In this document: positions 1 through 9,328 of the stretch, piece by piece | Position numbering within the stretch: position 1 is the first letter of the stretch | How the letters are laid out: the number at the start of each line of letters is the position of its first letter | Notes under the pieces: model-generated | Told to the model about the DNA's origin: nothing | Database searches by the model: none | What the model saw: only the letters and a program-made list of their open reading frames with translations | NCBI GenBank assembly: GCA_963931865.1 | Contig: OZ007507.1 | Coordinates: forward strand, 19,967,985-20,031,984 | Source: Axinella damicornis | Lineage: Eukaryota; Porifera; Demospongiae; Axinellida; Axinellidae | DNA: 64,000 bases | Direction: 5' to 3' | Translations under genes and position numbers: made by a program

Positions 1-180
1 CCCTCGCCCTTGGGGCGTGGGAGGAGAGGGGGCGTGCTGGTACGCTGCTGCAGGAAGGTGCTCTGGACCTTGCAGAGCTCTTCCACCCTAACACCTTTCT
101 GAACTCCCTCAGACAGCAAACTGCACGGTAGGGCTGTCATACACACTGACACATACACACACACCACACACACACGCACA

Positions 181-247
<67 letters not shown>

Positions 248-1388
248 ACATATGTACACACACCACACACACTCGCATACACCCCACACACACACCCCAC
301 ACACCACACACACACATACACCATGCACACACACACACACACATGCATACATTACACTCTCGATCATACACATAGTGAAACGTGCATGCATTCAAACATA
401 TGTACCACCTTGCCGAAGAATATTGTACGCACACATGCACATAGTCTCGATCCCAGACCCAGCACGGATCGCTTTTAGTATTTCCGCGCGTTATACTGGA
501 AGCGATACACACTCTGGATGAACGAGACTAACATGCACACTGAGATGATATGATCTCACACTCATCTTTGTATTGCATGTGCAGTGTGATGCAGTGCAGT
601 ATGGACACCCTCAAGTTTGTCTGCTCATGGCACGGCAGAATTGCCGGAGCAAAGCTCTCCGTCAAGGTACGGTTCGTGAATACTAACTGCAGTCATTACT
701 GACATTCAGCAGAGGATTACATAAATTGCTGTGTACAGTATATTCATGCACTTGACTGCATACCTGTAATCCCTTGTCACTCTAATATTACCCCTCATGG
801 CAAATAACCCATAGTACAAAGCAGGAACTTGTATCAACAGCTTCATCAATTGTTTATGCACAGTAGCTGTATAGTTACTGAAACATCAGTTTGTTTGAAT
901 CAGATATTTTACCAAACAGCTCAAGGAAGCAAAAACCCTGTATTAAAGTACATGTATAACACCTAGTATTAAAGCCCCCATGCAAATTCTTATGGGCTTA
1001 TGGGAGCTCATGACGGCTTTTGCAGTCATTGGTTGGTAAAGAGTTAACTAGTGAAACTAAACTACTGTTGCTATGATTATTATCGTTATAATAATTATTA
1101 TTGTCCCTCTAGATTGGGGATCTCCAGCTTGAAGGCTGCTCCTTCCAGGGCGGGAGACTCCTGGAGAACCAGCTGGACTCCCCGAGTGTTGTTGCCATGC
1201 CAACCTGCCTGGTTGCCTGGGTGAACAAGGACACCCCACCCCCGTACCCTGAGGCAGAGTGTGTCTTGCTGCCGATATACTCCAGTAGCGATCGAGACAA
1301 ACTTGTTGCGTGTCTGGACGTGCCTTGTGGGGGAACCAAGAGCGAGTGGGTGCAGCTGTGTGGGGCAGCACTGTTCCTCAAGAACTGA
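1..1388 (+). CDS. DYNC2H1: DYNC2H1 (dynein-2 heavy chain) C-terminal exons, copy A, intact, 5' end outside window
   Basis: Three exons encode the extreme C-terminus of cytoplasmic dynein-2 heavy chain, the retrograde intraflagellar-transport motor. Exon 1-127 (partial, continues left) reads ALALGAWEERGRAGTLL and ends LRQQTA plus two bases before GTAGGG. Exon 585-666 gives MQCSMDTLKFVCSWHGR and ends at AAG before GTACGG. Exon 1113-1388 gives IGDLQLEGCSFQGGRL, ENQLDSPSV, the DVPCGG segment and the terminal GAALFLKN, then TGA at 1386-1388. All phases agree and no stop or frameshift is seen. The order and motifs match the end of animal DYNC2H1 (LLLEGCSF, SENQLDSPSV, DVPCGG, CGAALFLKN in the vertebrate protein). 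This is probably the functional 3' end; the motor domain must lie left of the window. Copies B, C and D at 32-43 kb are broken paralogues. Confidence 0.93.
134..352. repeat. (CA)n microsatellite with ACACC interruptions
   Basis: About 200 bp of imperfect AC dinucleotide repeat in the intron just after the first DYNC2H1 copy A exon. The equivalent intron of copy B (40081-40200) also carries a CA/CATGCA repeat, so the repeat predates the duplication. Long Cys-Val or His-Thr readings in this stretch are artefacts of the repeat. Confidence 0.97.
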
Positions 1389-1593
1389 CCAGTACTCCGT
1401 ATACACAAACACAGTCAATTGCTTAGTCTCATTCTCATGTAAAGTAGCTTACTTCATTGTATGATTTTGTAATAATTGTGTGTTGACATTTTGATCCATG
1501 AGTAACAGAATGAGGGGACTTAGTAAGTAAAAGAAAGTAAAAATAGCACCAAACAAAAGCAAACACGGGAAAACATACCAAAACATAATTATA

Positions 1594-1855
1594 CTAGAAA
1601 CAAAAAATTTTCTTACAAAAATTACAAACGATTTAGTGCATGGCCACCCCGATCGACTCCCGAAAAAGCAGATAAACAAGGAATGCCATTATAACCAGCC
1701 TCAGTCCCATCACATTTAAAAATGTAGGATTTAGGGATGGGATGGGACTGAGGCTGGTTAATGGCATTCCTTGTTTGTCTGCTTTTTCGGGAGTCGATCG
1801 GGGTGGCCATCACTAAATCATTTGTAATTTTTGTAAGAAAATTTTTTGTTTCTAG
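1594..1855. mobile_element. Foldback MITE, CTAGAAAC ends (family M1)
   Basis: Nearly perfect inverted repeat of about 262 bp. It begins CTAGAAACAAAAAATTTTCT and ends with its reverse complement, with arms of about 110 bp around a short centre near 1720. No coding capacity. A second copy with the same arm design (CTAGAGGCAAAAAATTTTCT) lies at 41761-42030 inside the last intron of DYNC2H1 copy B. The two are not at equivalent positions, so they are independent insertions. CTAG at both ends may be a 4-bp target duplication or part of the terminus. Confidence 0.85.
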
Positions 1856-2104
1856 TTTGTGAGGTTTTTTGAGCACATGGAATGCGTAACTTTCCTGATT
1901 AATTAATTGCCTTGATGGATGTGAACCTTCTGCTGGGCACTGAGCAGGCTTTGATGCTTCATTCTATTTCCACTAATAATATGAGTATTCCGAAACTCTA
2001 GCCTCACTCACAGTATTGGTGGTATATCATGGCCGGCGCACACGGTAGGGCAGGTAGGGCAATGGCCCTACCACTTTTTCCAGGATCCTTGTATCACACC
2101 CTCT

Positions 2105-3265
2105 GCCCTACAGGGGCGGATCTAGGGGGGGGGGGGGGGGGGGGGGGGGGGGGGCGGTGCCCCCCCCCGCCCCTCCTTTTGCTTCTTCACCGCTATATTT
2201 TCCTCCTTACTAACCTGCTGCCGCTACGTTGCAACTCAGGCCTGGCCTCCTCAGCTCGCAATACCGTGCGTTGCCTGAAACCGAACGGCTTGGGAACGAG
2301 ACCACGATCTAGTATACCCCTCCGTGTACGTACGTATTACGTTCTTGAGCGAAATTTGAGCAAGGAAGAAGCTCATGGCGGCCCTGGGACCTGCAATCCT
2401 CGTACATCTGGAACTTGCAGTGCAAAGCGCGAAGGTGCCACGAGAGCCCATCCTGAGAAGTGAAAAATGAAGGCGAAAATTTTTTTCGATCGTCGCTACG
2501 CCCTGCCTCTGGTAGCGTTTAATATATAGTGCCCCCCCCCCTTTCATAAATCCTGTTTCCGCCCCTGCCCTACCACCTCTAAAGCGAGTGCTCCGCCCCT
2601 GTATATACATGTTCCGCACTGTAGTTACGTCATGAAAAGAAAGCCACGCCTCCATGATGGCATAGTCACGATAGATCTTGGCAAGAACAGGTTGGTAGAA
2701 ATTCCTCGCAGTGGTAGTGAGGCACCAGATGATGGATTCACAAGGATTCAGCTGATCACCAAGCGCCCGAAATGCTGTAAAAAAGAATGCAACGTGCGTT
2801 TGCATGTGAACTGCGCATGCGCATTTGGCACGCGTGACCTCTGGTTGCATCAAAATGGCTTCGTGCTAGCAATTCACGGAATCGTAGCTAGCCAGCAGTG
2901 CCGTTCTTGCCAGTATGTAGTCAAAAGGGCTGAAAGGAGCTACTACGAAGTTGTTCTGTGAGTGAACTAGCTCAGTAAATGCTTTTGTTGTCCAGCTATG
3001 CTAGTCAATGAGAAAGAAGAAGAAGAAGAAGAAGAAGAAAGAAGATGACGAAATCGGAATTTTACGGCGACTTATTACTCGACTCCCGCGTACTCTCAGG
3101 TACGTTTGCGAGTGTTTTTGTGAACTGCTAGGCAGTATCATTCTGTCTGCATGCTTGGTTTGGGGGGGTAGTAGCTTCTTTGGCCGTTTTCCTGCTGGTG
3201 CATCAGTATGGTATTTCGAAATTTCCTTAGCCATCCCTAAATAGAGAACGCTACCGCGTTCTCTG
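2105..3265 (+). repeat. Dispersed repeat family R1 with poly-G tract and hairpin end
   Basis: This stretch recurs in the window: about 2620-3262 is present in reverse orientation at 40733-41370, and about 2170-2470 in reverse at 16390-16680. It holds a poly-G run (about 2126-2154), a GAA repeat (3013-3040) and ends in the hairpin AGAGAACGC-TACC-GCGTTCTCT (about 3243-3264), after which the copies diverge. A 109-codon reading frame (2632-2961) beginning MKRKPRLHDG with several Cys residues lies inside it. It is disrupted in the 40.7 kb copy and matches no family I recognise, so I do not call it a gene. A non-autonomous transposon is the simplest reading. Confidence 0.7.
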
Positions 3266-3660
3266 ATTATCACAGAGTCGGTAGACTCTGTATGTAGGGA
3301 TACGACGTACACGCAATATATGCTAATACAAAAAAATCTCTCCAAATCTCAGAAACGGTACACTTATAAGCCTTTATAACACATACCGTTCATCCTCGAG
3401 TGTTTTCATGACCAACAAGACTCCTCGCATCGCGAAAAACCGTCGCGAAAGTACCACACATATCTTTTTTCATTAAACACGTATATGGAAAAAGATCTCT
3501 GTAGGGGGATTGAATACTTCACTGTTTTGTGCGATCATCCCTACCTTGTTTCCTTACTTTTTTCCGTTCTGGTATCCCTACATCCTGTTGTATTTTGAAA
3601 TGTTTTTTATTACTTTGTACAAAGTATTGCCAAAACCAAACAAAACAAACAAGTAACGAG
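3266..3660. repeat. Fragments of dispersed repeats
   Basis: Positions about 3305-3460 are nearly identical to 21128-21290 (same ACGTACACGCAATA start and the ATGACCAACAAGACTCC segment). Positions 3480-3650 match one arm of the large foldback element at 26212-26493 (CGTTCTGGTATCCCTACATC), so this is a half copy. No gene is seen in this stretch. Confidence 0.75.
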
Positions 3661-4071
3661 TCCTCTAATTACGTTAGCCTCCTGCATGGAGATCCCCAAC
3701 TGAGGTAGATTCCCCCTCCCCCTGAATAGCCAAGGTCAGTTGCTGGATTAGGGTATAGGTATGCGAGTACTGCACTCGATCCTGATATAATATAATTAAA
3801 TGTACCACAATTCAAAGGATTCAGCTTCATGTGATGAGATTGGGCCAGAAGCGCATAACGATGAGCATATCTCTGAATGCACTTAGGCGATAATGTTGTT
3901 GTATGATATCCCATAACAAAACAACCAATATTCATCACATTAATAATGCCTTAAGGTTCTAGACATTTGAGGGTGTGACAGTCTGGAACTAAAGTTAATG
4001 TTGGTGTGTGTTTCTCTGCACTGGAACAAGACAGAACCGTTCTTCTGCTGTAAGCTCTATTAGCCTCTATA
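3661..4071. other. Downstream flank of DYNC2H1 copy A; no gene seen
   Basis: Positions about 3890-4040 are similar to 42590-42710, the flank downstream of DYNC2H1 copy B (shared words GGATATCCCAT-like, ACCAATATTCAT, GTGTGACAGTCTGG). The original 3' flank of the gene therefore lies here, separated from the gene by about 2.4 kb of inserted repeats. No coding region is supported. Confidence 0.55.
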
Positions 4072-4557
4072 TACCGTAGATCGGGAAATTTTCGTTGTTA
4101 TTTTCGTAGTTGCCCGCAACCACGAAAATTTAACGCACGAAATTTATTTACAACGATAATTTTTACGTGTAAACTAGTAGTAGTACTGAATTCACCTGTG
4201 CTGCGCTCACGGTCCTTCAAGATCTGCGATTCTTCAGGGCCGCAGATGGACTCCCCGATCTCAAAAGATCTCTGTCGCGCTCCGTTCCTTCGCGAGGTAT
4301 TGCCTCGGAGGTGCTCGATTCGACAAACGGCGGGCCGAAGCGGAAGGGAAGAAGCGCGGGCCGTACTGGAGATACAGTACAGCCCAGAAGAACGCCTTGT
4401 CGGTACGTCAGTGACGATGGCGTAGCAGCAGCTCGTTCGTACGTCTCCATTCTTGACACAATGATCGTTAAAAAAATTTCTAACCTACGAAAATTTAACG
4501 CCACGAAAAATTTACACACGAATTATTTTTAACACGAAAATTTCCCGATCTACGGTA
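4072..4557. mobile_element. MITE with TACCGTAGATCGGGAAA terminal inverted repeats (family M2)
   Basis: A 486-bp element bounded by TACCGTAGATCGGGAAA and its exact reverse complement TTTCCCGATCTACGGTA. Subterminal regions repeat ACGAAAATTTAACG-like words. TA at each end suggests a TA target site, as in the Tc1/mariner group. A shorter related copy is at 12662-13013 and shares an internal block (GCGCTCACGG then GATGGACTCCCCGATC). No transposase is visible. Confidence 0.85.
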
Positions 4558-5386
4558 GCTGATATCTATTCATTGTTACAGTACATAGACTTGTAGTCTA
4601 ACATATACTGTATTCTGTAGTTAGTTAGTGTGCATGATTCTCAAGGTCAGGTAGAGTAGCTCATCAATTTTCGGACGCCACCAACCGGACAATGCGATAT
4701 CTCTCGGACGCAGTAAGATAACGAACCGTATTTTGTGCGTTTATTTTCACGAGGCAGTGAATAAGAAGCAAAATGAATTACAAGTTCACCGGCTTGCAGG
4801 TTGTGCCACAAATGGCTGCAATAGCCAATGCTCCGGACCATCAACGCTCGGAGGGCGACCTCTGTCTTCGGACTCCACTGGACTGTATACTTCAATCGTC
4901 GGACATCTTTCTAACCAGACTGGGTCGTTCTATGACCAGGCTTGATAAAATACTGCCACACTGTCTGCGGAGTTGAAATAAAGTCATGCAAGACAACAGA
5001 AGTAGATCTAAATTAGAGGTCGAAACTATGCATATCCACAGCGTGATTAAGCTACGTTTTTATAGGAATCGCCCAGAAAAGTACGGAGCGTATGGGATTA
5101 ACTCCCACCTGGAACGTACTAAGCATTAGCGTTTCAAGGACCACTGTTGCGAATAGTTCGGCGGTGTCCGATTTTATGATGGTGTCCGATGATTGACAAC
5201 GTACTCTATCCAGCAATCAATACATTAAGATTTTAACGTGTGTTTGTCTGTCTGTCTGTGTGTAACGGAAGTGGGATGTTCGTGGGGCGGGACTAGACTA
5301 TAGTGACGCGGGACCTTCGTACTTTAGAACTCTGCGAAGAATGTTCGAGAACTTTGGGTCCGGGCATGGGCTGAAATCCAGCAAGC
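4558..5386. other. No gene recognised
   Basis: Ordinary AT-balanced sequence with short chance reading frames on both strands. I see no splice-consistent coding signal, RNA gene or named repeat. Confidence 0.5.
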
Positions 5387-5577
5387 GCAATCGGGGAGCA
5401 GCAGTCGAAGCGGACGTAATCGGGGAGCAGCAGTTGAAGCGGACGTAATCGGGGAGCAGCAGTTGAAGCGGACGCAATCGGGGAGTAGCAGCCGAAGTGG
5501 ACGCGATCGGGAGCAGCAGCTGAAGCGGATGCAAGCGGCGAGCAGCAGCTGAAGCGGACGCAATCGGGGAGCAGCTC
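5387..5577. repeat. 29-bp minisatellite
   Basis: About 6.5 copies of a unit containing AATCGGGGAGCAGCAGTTGA, spaced exactly 29 bp in the first four copies (unit starts 5391, 5420, 5449, 5478) and diverging afterwards. Because 29 is not a multiple of three, the apparent Leu/Ser/Ala-rich proteins here shift frame with each unit and are not genes. A single related unit (AATCGGGGAACAGCAGCTGA) occurs near 7541. Confidence 0.95.
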
Positions 5578-5637
5578 TGCAGTCTGCACAGAGAGCTGTC
5601 CGGCGCCGGATTACGCACGGTAGGCGAACGAGGGGGA

Positions 5638-5670
5638 AGTAGCTGAGCGAGCGAAGCGAGCTCAGCTACT
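5638..5670. repeat. Short perfect hairpin
   Basis: AGTAGCTGAGC at 5638-5648 and its exact complement GCTCAGCTACT at 5660-5670 form an 11-bp stem with an 11-nt loop, immediately left of the TTAA element at 5679. Confidence 0.8.
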
Positions 5671-5678
5671 TGTAAAAA

Positions 5679-6302
5679 TTAAGGTTACGATGTACAAGTT
5701 GGAGGCAGCTGCCAGATTGTTTAATGAGATAACATTATTCATAGCGGAAGCGGTACATGTAAACGTGTTACAAATTCAATTAACCACAGACTAATGAGGC
5801 CTTATACCTTGCGTCAAATTTTACGAAGGGAAATTGTTTCTCACGTGTTTTGACTTGTTGCACGGGTAGCCTGGTGTATTTTGCAGGGCGGCATGAAAAG
5901 AAATCACAAAATTTGGGCACGAAACGAAGATTATGCATGCCTAGAGCACGCTCTTCTTGGATGATCCGGTAAGTTTTTGTGCACATAGCTAAAAATATAC
6001 ACAGATCATCGAATATCTCTTCATCACGACCTAGCAAATACTGCGTAGTAGTGCCAGAGAATTTTTGAGGGTTGGGCTCCAGTCTGCCTCTCAGTAATTT
6101 GACGCAAGAGTGCTTGAGCAGTGAGTCTAGTTGCCCAGGTCCAAATACCCTGGGGCATTTTACATTCCTGTTCCAGGAGTTTCATTTGGTGTTGTAATGT
6201 TGGAATGGAACTTGTTTCAGACTAATATCTGTTATAGTTCCTGAGATATAAAGCAGCAAAGTTACCAGCAAAAATTAATCGAATAGTACATCGTAACCTT
6301 AA
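5679..6302. mobile_element. piggyBac-like MITE with TTAA target duplication (family M3)
   Basis: A 624-bp element flanked on both sides by TTAA (5679-5682 and 6299-6302). Inside, GGTTACGATGTAC at the left matches GTACATCGTAACC at the right exactly. TTAA target sites duplicated on insertion are the hallmark of piggyBac transposons. No transposase-length frame is present, so it is non-autonomous. The interior is repeated, diverged and in opposite orientation at 13395-13800 (shared GGATCATCCAAGAAGA and GTTGTGATGAAGAGATATTC words). Confidence 0.8.
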
Positions 6303-6655
6303 GTTTATGGTTTCTTTTATTACGGGGTGGTTATAGTAATGAATTCAAATGTTGCTGTGTGGCAGTCTTGGTATGCACTGGATTAAGCAAGTTGTCCAAT
6401 AGAGAAGTGTTCTGTATACTGTAAGCTCTGCATGGGTGATACCTGTTCAGTGACCTATAGAGTGATGTACCCTATTAGTATAGACCTCTCTATAGCTACC
6501 GGAGATTAAACATGCAGAAGCTTTGTAAGTGAGGATTGTACGTACACCACTGCAAAACAACCCCCGATCATTTTAAGCTTTGTGTGGTTACTAGGCAGGC
6601 GCATACATTATGCCAGCACAACATCATTTTGTTACTGCATAATAAATTGTGCACA
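6303..6655. other. No gene recognised
   Basis: About 350 bp between the TTAA element and the satellite array. Nothing beyond unstructured sequence is seen. Confidence 0.5.
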
Positions 6656-7190
6656 CCAGTGCTCTCGAGGTGAGGGGTGGAACACAGTTTAATGATTATT
6701 CATTTGTTATCCAACTTGTGCAGATGAGGGGTGGAACACAGTACAATAATCATTTGTTATGCAACTTGTGCATGCAGATGAGGGGTGGAACACAGTACAA
6801 TAATCATTTGTTATGCAACTTGTGCATGCAGATGAGGTGTGGAACACAGTACAATAATTATTTGTTATGCAACTTGTGCAGATGAGGGGTGGAACACAGT
6901 ACAATAATTCATTTGTTATCCAACTTGTGCATGCAGATGAGGGGTGGAACACAACCATAATTATTTGTTATGCAACTTGTGCAGATGAGGGGTGGAACAC
7001 AGTACAATATTCTTTGTTATGCAGCTTGTGCATGCAGATGAGGGGTGGAACACAGTACAATATTCTTTGTTATGCAGCTTGTGCAGATGAGGTGTGGAAC
7101 ACAGTACAATAATCATTTGTTATGCAACTTGTGCATGCAGATGAGGGGTGGAACACAGTACAATAATTCATTTGTTATGCAGCTTCACTT
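6656..7190 (+). repeat. 53-62 bp satellite array
   Basis: About nine head-to-tail units, each with GATGAGGGGTGGAACACAGT, an AATAATCATTTGTTATGCA-like block and CTTGTGCATGCA. Unit length varies because TGCA and ATT blocks are gained or lost. Two further units in inverted orientation lie at about 7580-7675. The apparent proteins made of repeated His/Asn/Gly blocks reflect the array and not a gene. Confidence 0.95.
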
Positions 7191-7737
7191 AATTGTTTGA
7201 ACTGCTGCTCCTCAACTGCACTCCATGAGTTGAGCATTGGACGGATCCCAGTGCAGAAGTCTGGTTAGTTTTGGCCCCCCTTGTGGCATTCATGATACCA
7301 AGGCACATGATAGTTCTCTCTTCAGCAGTCTCCAGAGCTCTTGCTCCAGAGCTCTCGTCCACTTGTTACTTGCACAGAATGAGACAGAACAGTTATTGGC
7401 TTAGGATGACTATAACTTGTCATTAATAGGTGTACCCCTGAAGAAGAAAGAACTCATGCATCTTGCTAACATGAATGCCATGATAGCTTGCCAGACTTCC
7501 GAACTGGGAGCCATCTAATGCTGGACTGGTGCACATACATAATCGGGGAACAGCAGCTGAAGGAGTGAGCTGCTTGAATTAACTGTGTTCCACCCCTCAT
7601 CTGCACAAGTCCAACCACATCTGCACAAGCTGCATAACAAATGAATATTGTACTGAGTTCCACCCCTCATCTACCATAATGACGTAAGGAAGGAAGGAGC
7701 ATGCAACAACCATGCAAAAGGATTAGTGAGTATATTA
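7191..7737. other. Unique sequence with two inverted satellite units; no gene seen
   Basis: Contains the two inverted copies of the neighbouring satellite unit at about 7580-7675. The rest shows no coding or RNA signal. Confidence 0.5.
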
Positions 7738-8180
7738 TTGGTCCGGCAGGAAGTAGGGCGATGGGTTCTGAGAGTGTTAGTAGGGCTAGGGCCAGTGCTG
7801 AATGTGCATGCATTCCCGTTATTGCCGAGCACATTAGCATGAGGCATGGCACTGAATGGGGGATTTATTCTCATGATATGGAGTGAGTGCTCTCAGCGCA
7901 GTCGACATCTGTTACTTCTCGCATAGCCAAAGCTAGGGTACAAGCGAGCGGGCCTTCAGGCCTTGCAGAGCTAGAACAGGTACATGCACATGGAGTCGAA
8001 CAGTGTGCGTAATCGGCATCTTTACTCAGCTACGCAGTCAAACTCTCGATTTCCAGATCCGACCGAGATACTCGTAACCATGTGGTCTGGTCTCGCATAC
8101 GTAAGTGGCGCGTGCGAGGCATGATGCGGATACGTATTCCTAGTCTAAACTTAAAGCATGCACTTTCTGCTGGACCAATA
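7738..8180. mobile_element. MITE with TTGGTCCGGCAGGAAG ends (family M4, long form)
   Basis: The left end TTGGTCCGGCAGGAAGTAG and the right end CACTTTCTGCTGGACCAATA are imperfect inverted repeats enclosing about 440 bp. The same terminus forms a compact 110-bp element at 13274-13383. The right end has drifted, so this copy looks older. Confidence 0.65.
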
Positions 8181-9072
8181 TCCATGTAACCAGCATTTGA
8201 ATGCTCACTGATGCCACATGTCGGTTGTTTGAACTAGCTCATCCTCCTTATTAAGTGCTAACTGGCTTGGGTTGGATAACCTCCCCCCCTCAATAAAAAG
8301 TAAACCCTAAAACTTACGTGCTGGATGCCTGAGCTGAAGAATCAAGGAATGGTAGCGTATGGTTATGGGATACTCATGTGCGCGGCTGTGCAAAGTGCAC
8401 CAGAAGCATAATCAAAATATAATTGTGGCACTGGAATTGGGCTGGGTAAACTGTATTAAAATAGTCATCAAGGGCGCATAGTAAAACGTTTTTTAAATGG
8501 CATTGTCCATTGTTAAGTTATCGGCTGTCTCACTTGAGAAAAGTGGCTAATGCCACTGTTTTGAGAACTAAATTGCTTGTTTTGGGACAGCTACCGGCAT
8601 TCTGCGTATTCGTAAACGCTAAGGTCCATGCTCTATGTCAAGTACGTTTTGCTGTACTGGTCCATTTCTATGTGCAACCAAGATAATTATGCATCCTTAC
8701 ATGCTACACTATGGACTTTATTTGACGTTTTGTCTGGTAGCTATGGCCCTAGTTTTCAGGTAATGTGCACATGCAAAACAGGGGCCTGGGAATGAGGCTA
8801 TATAAAGTAAAACCACCCCAAAATAGCACCAAACAAAAGCAAGCATATGTATTGACAAAACCAAACAAAACAAACAAGTAACCGATCGAGTCCTCTAATA
8901 ATGACGAGCATATCTCTGAATGCACTTAGCCGATAACATCTGAAAATCTATAGCCTTCGAAAATCTAGTTAGTCAGAACTAAAATCAAGCAGCATATTGT
9001 GCAACCAATTGCACTAGCTATAGGAAATTTCTTCAGGCGATGAGGTAGCTAGTCACTTCCATAAGTTCAAAT
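8181..9072. other. No gene; contains a compact relative of the copy A downstream flank
   Basis: Positions about 8818-8940 match three separated pieces of the copy A flank in order (about 1536-1565, 3622-3668 and 3853-3895). Otherwise no coding region, RNA gene or repeat is recognised. Confidence 0.5.
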
Positions 9073-9286
9073 TTGATGAGGTGGTATGTGGATGAGAAAC
9101 CAATATTATGGTGGGCTCAGGCTTATTCATTGTTGGTATACTGCAGCCAACTTAGTGTGTATGTGTTTTTCTGTGTCATTGACTTAGGAGTTAGGATTAA
9201 CTGGCAATGCGAATTTGCATCATTCTGTAGTGCTAACAAGAGGTTATACTCTATAAGTTTGCTCTCGAGGGGAGTTGCTCGCAAAG
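9073..9286 (+). CDS. Possible N-terminal exon of the HSPA12-like gene (uncertain)
   Basis: An open frame from ATG 9073 runs to GTTGCTCGCAAAG at 9286, followed by the donor GTATGT. Joined to the exon starting at 9329 it stays in frame (VARK, then a Glu codon made from G plus AA, then VSGNQF). The encoded segment is hydrophobic (ILWWAQAYSLLVYCSQLSVY) and unlike known HSPA12 N-termini. It could be a real exon, or 5' untranslated sequence with a chance frame, in which case translation starts at ATG 9391. Confidence 0.3.
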
Positions 9287-9328
9287 GTATGTGTTTCTAA
9301 ACTACATTAATTATTCTACCTTCTGCAG

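Noticed and set aside
2632..2961. Small Cys-rich protein gene (MKRKPRLHDG start)
   Set aside because: It lies inside dispersed repeat R1 and is interrupted in the 40.7 kb copy. No homologous family is recognised.
5293..5618. Leu/Ser/Ala-rich repeat proteins on the minus strand
   Set aside because: They come from a 29-bp minisatellite whose unit is not a multiple of three; three overlapping frames are equally open.
6656..7190. CRISPR-like array of about 55-bp repeats
   Set aside because: Units are contiguous and vary by small indels, without unique spacers, and the DNA is from an animal genome. It is a satellite.
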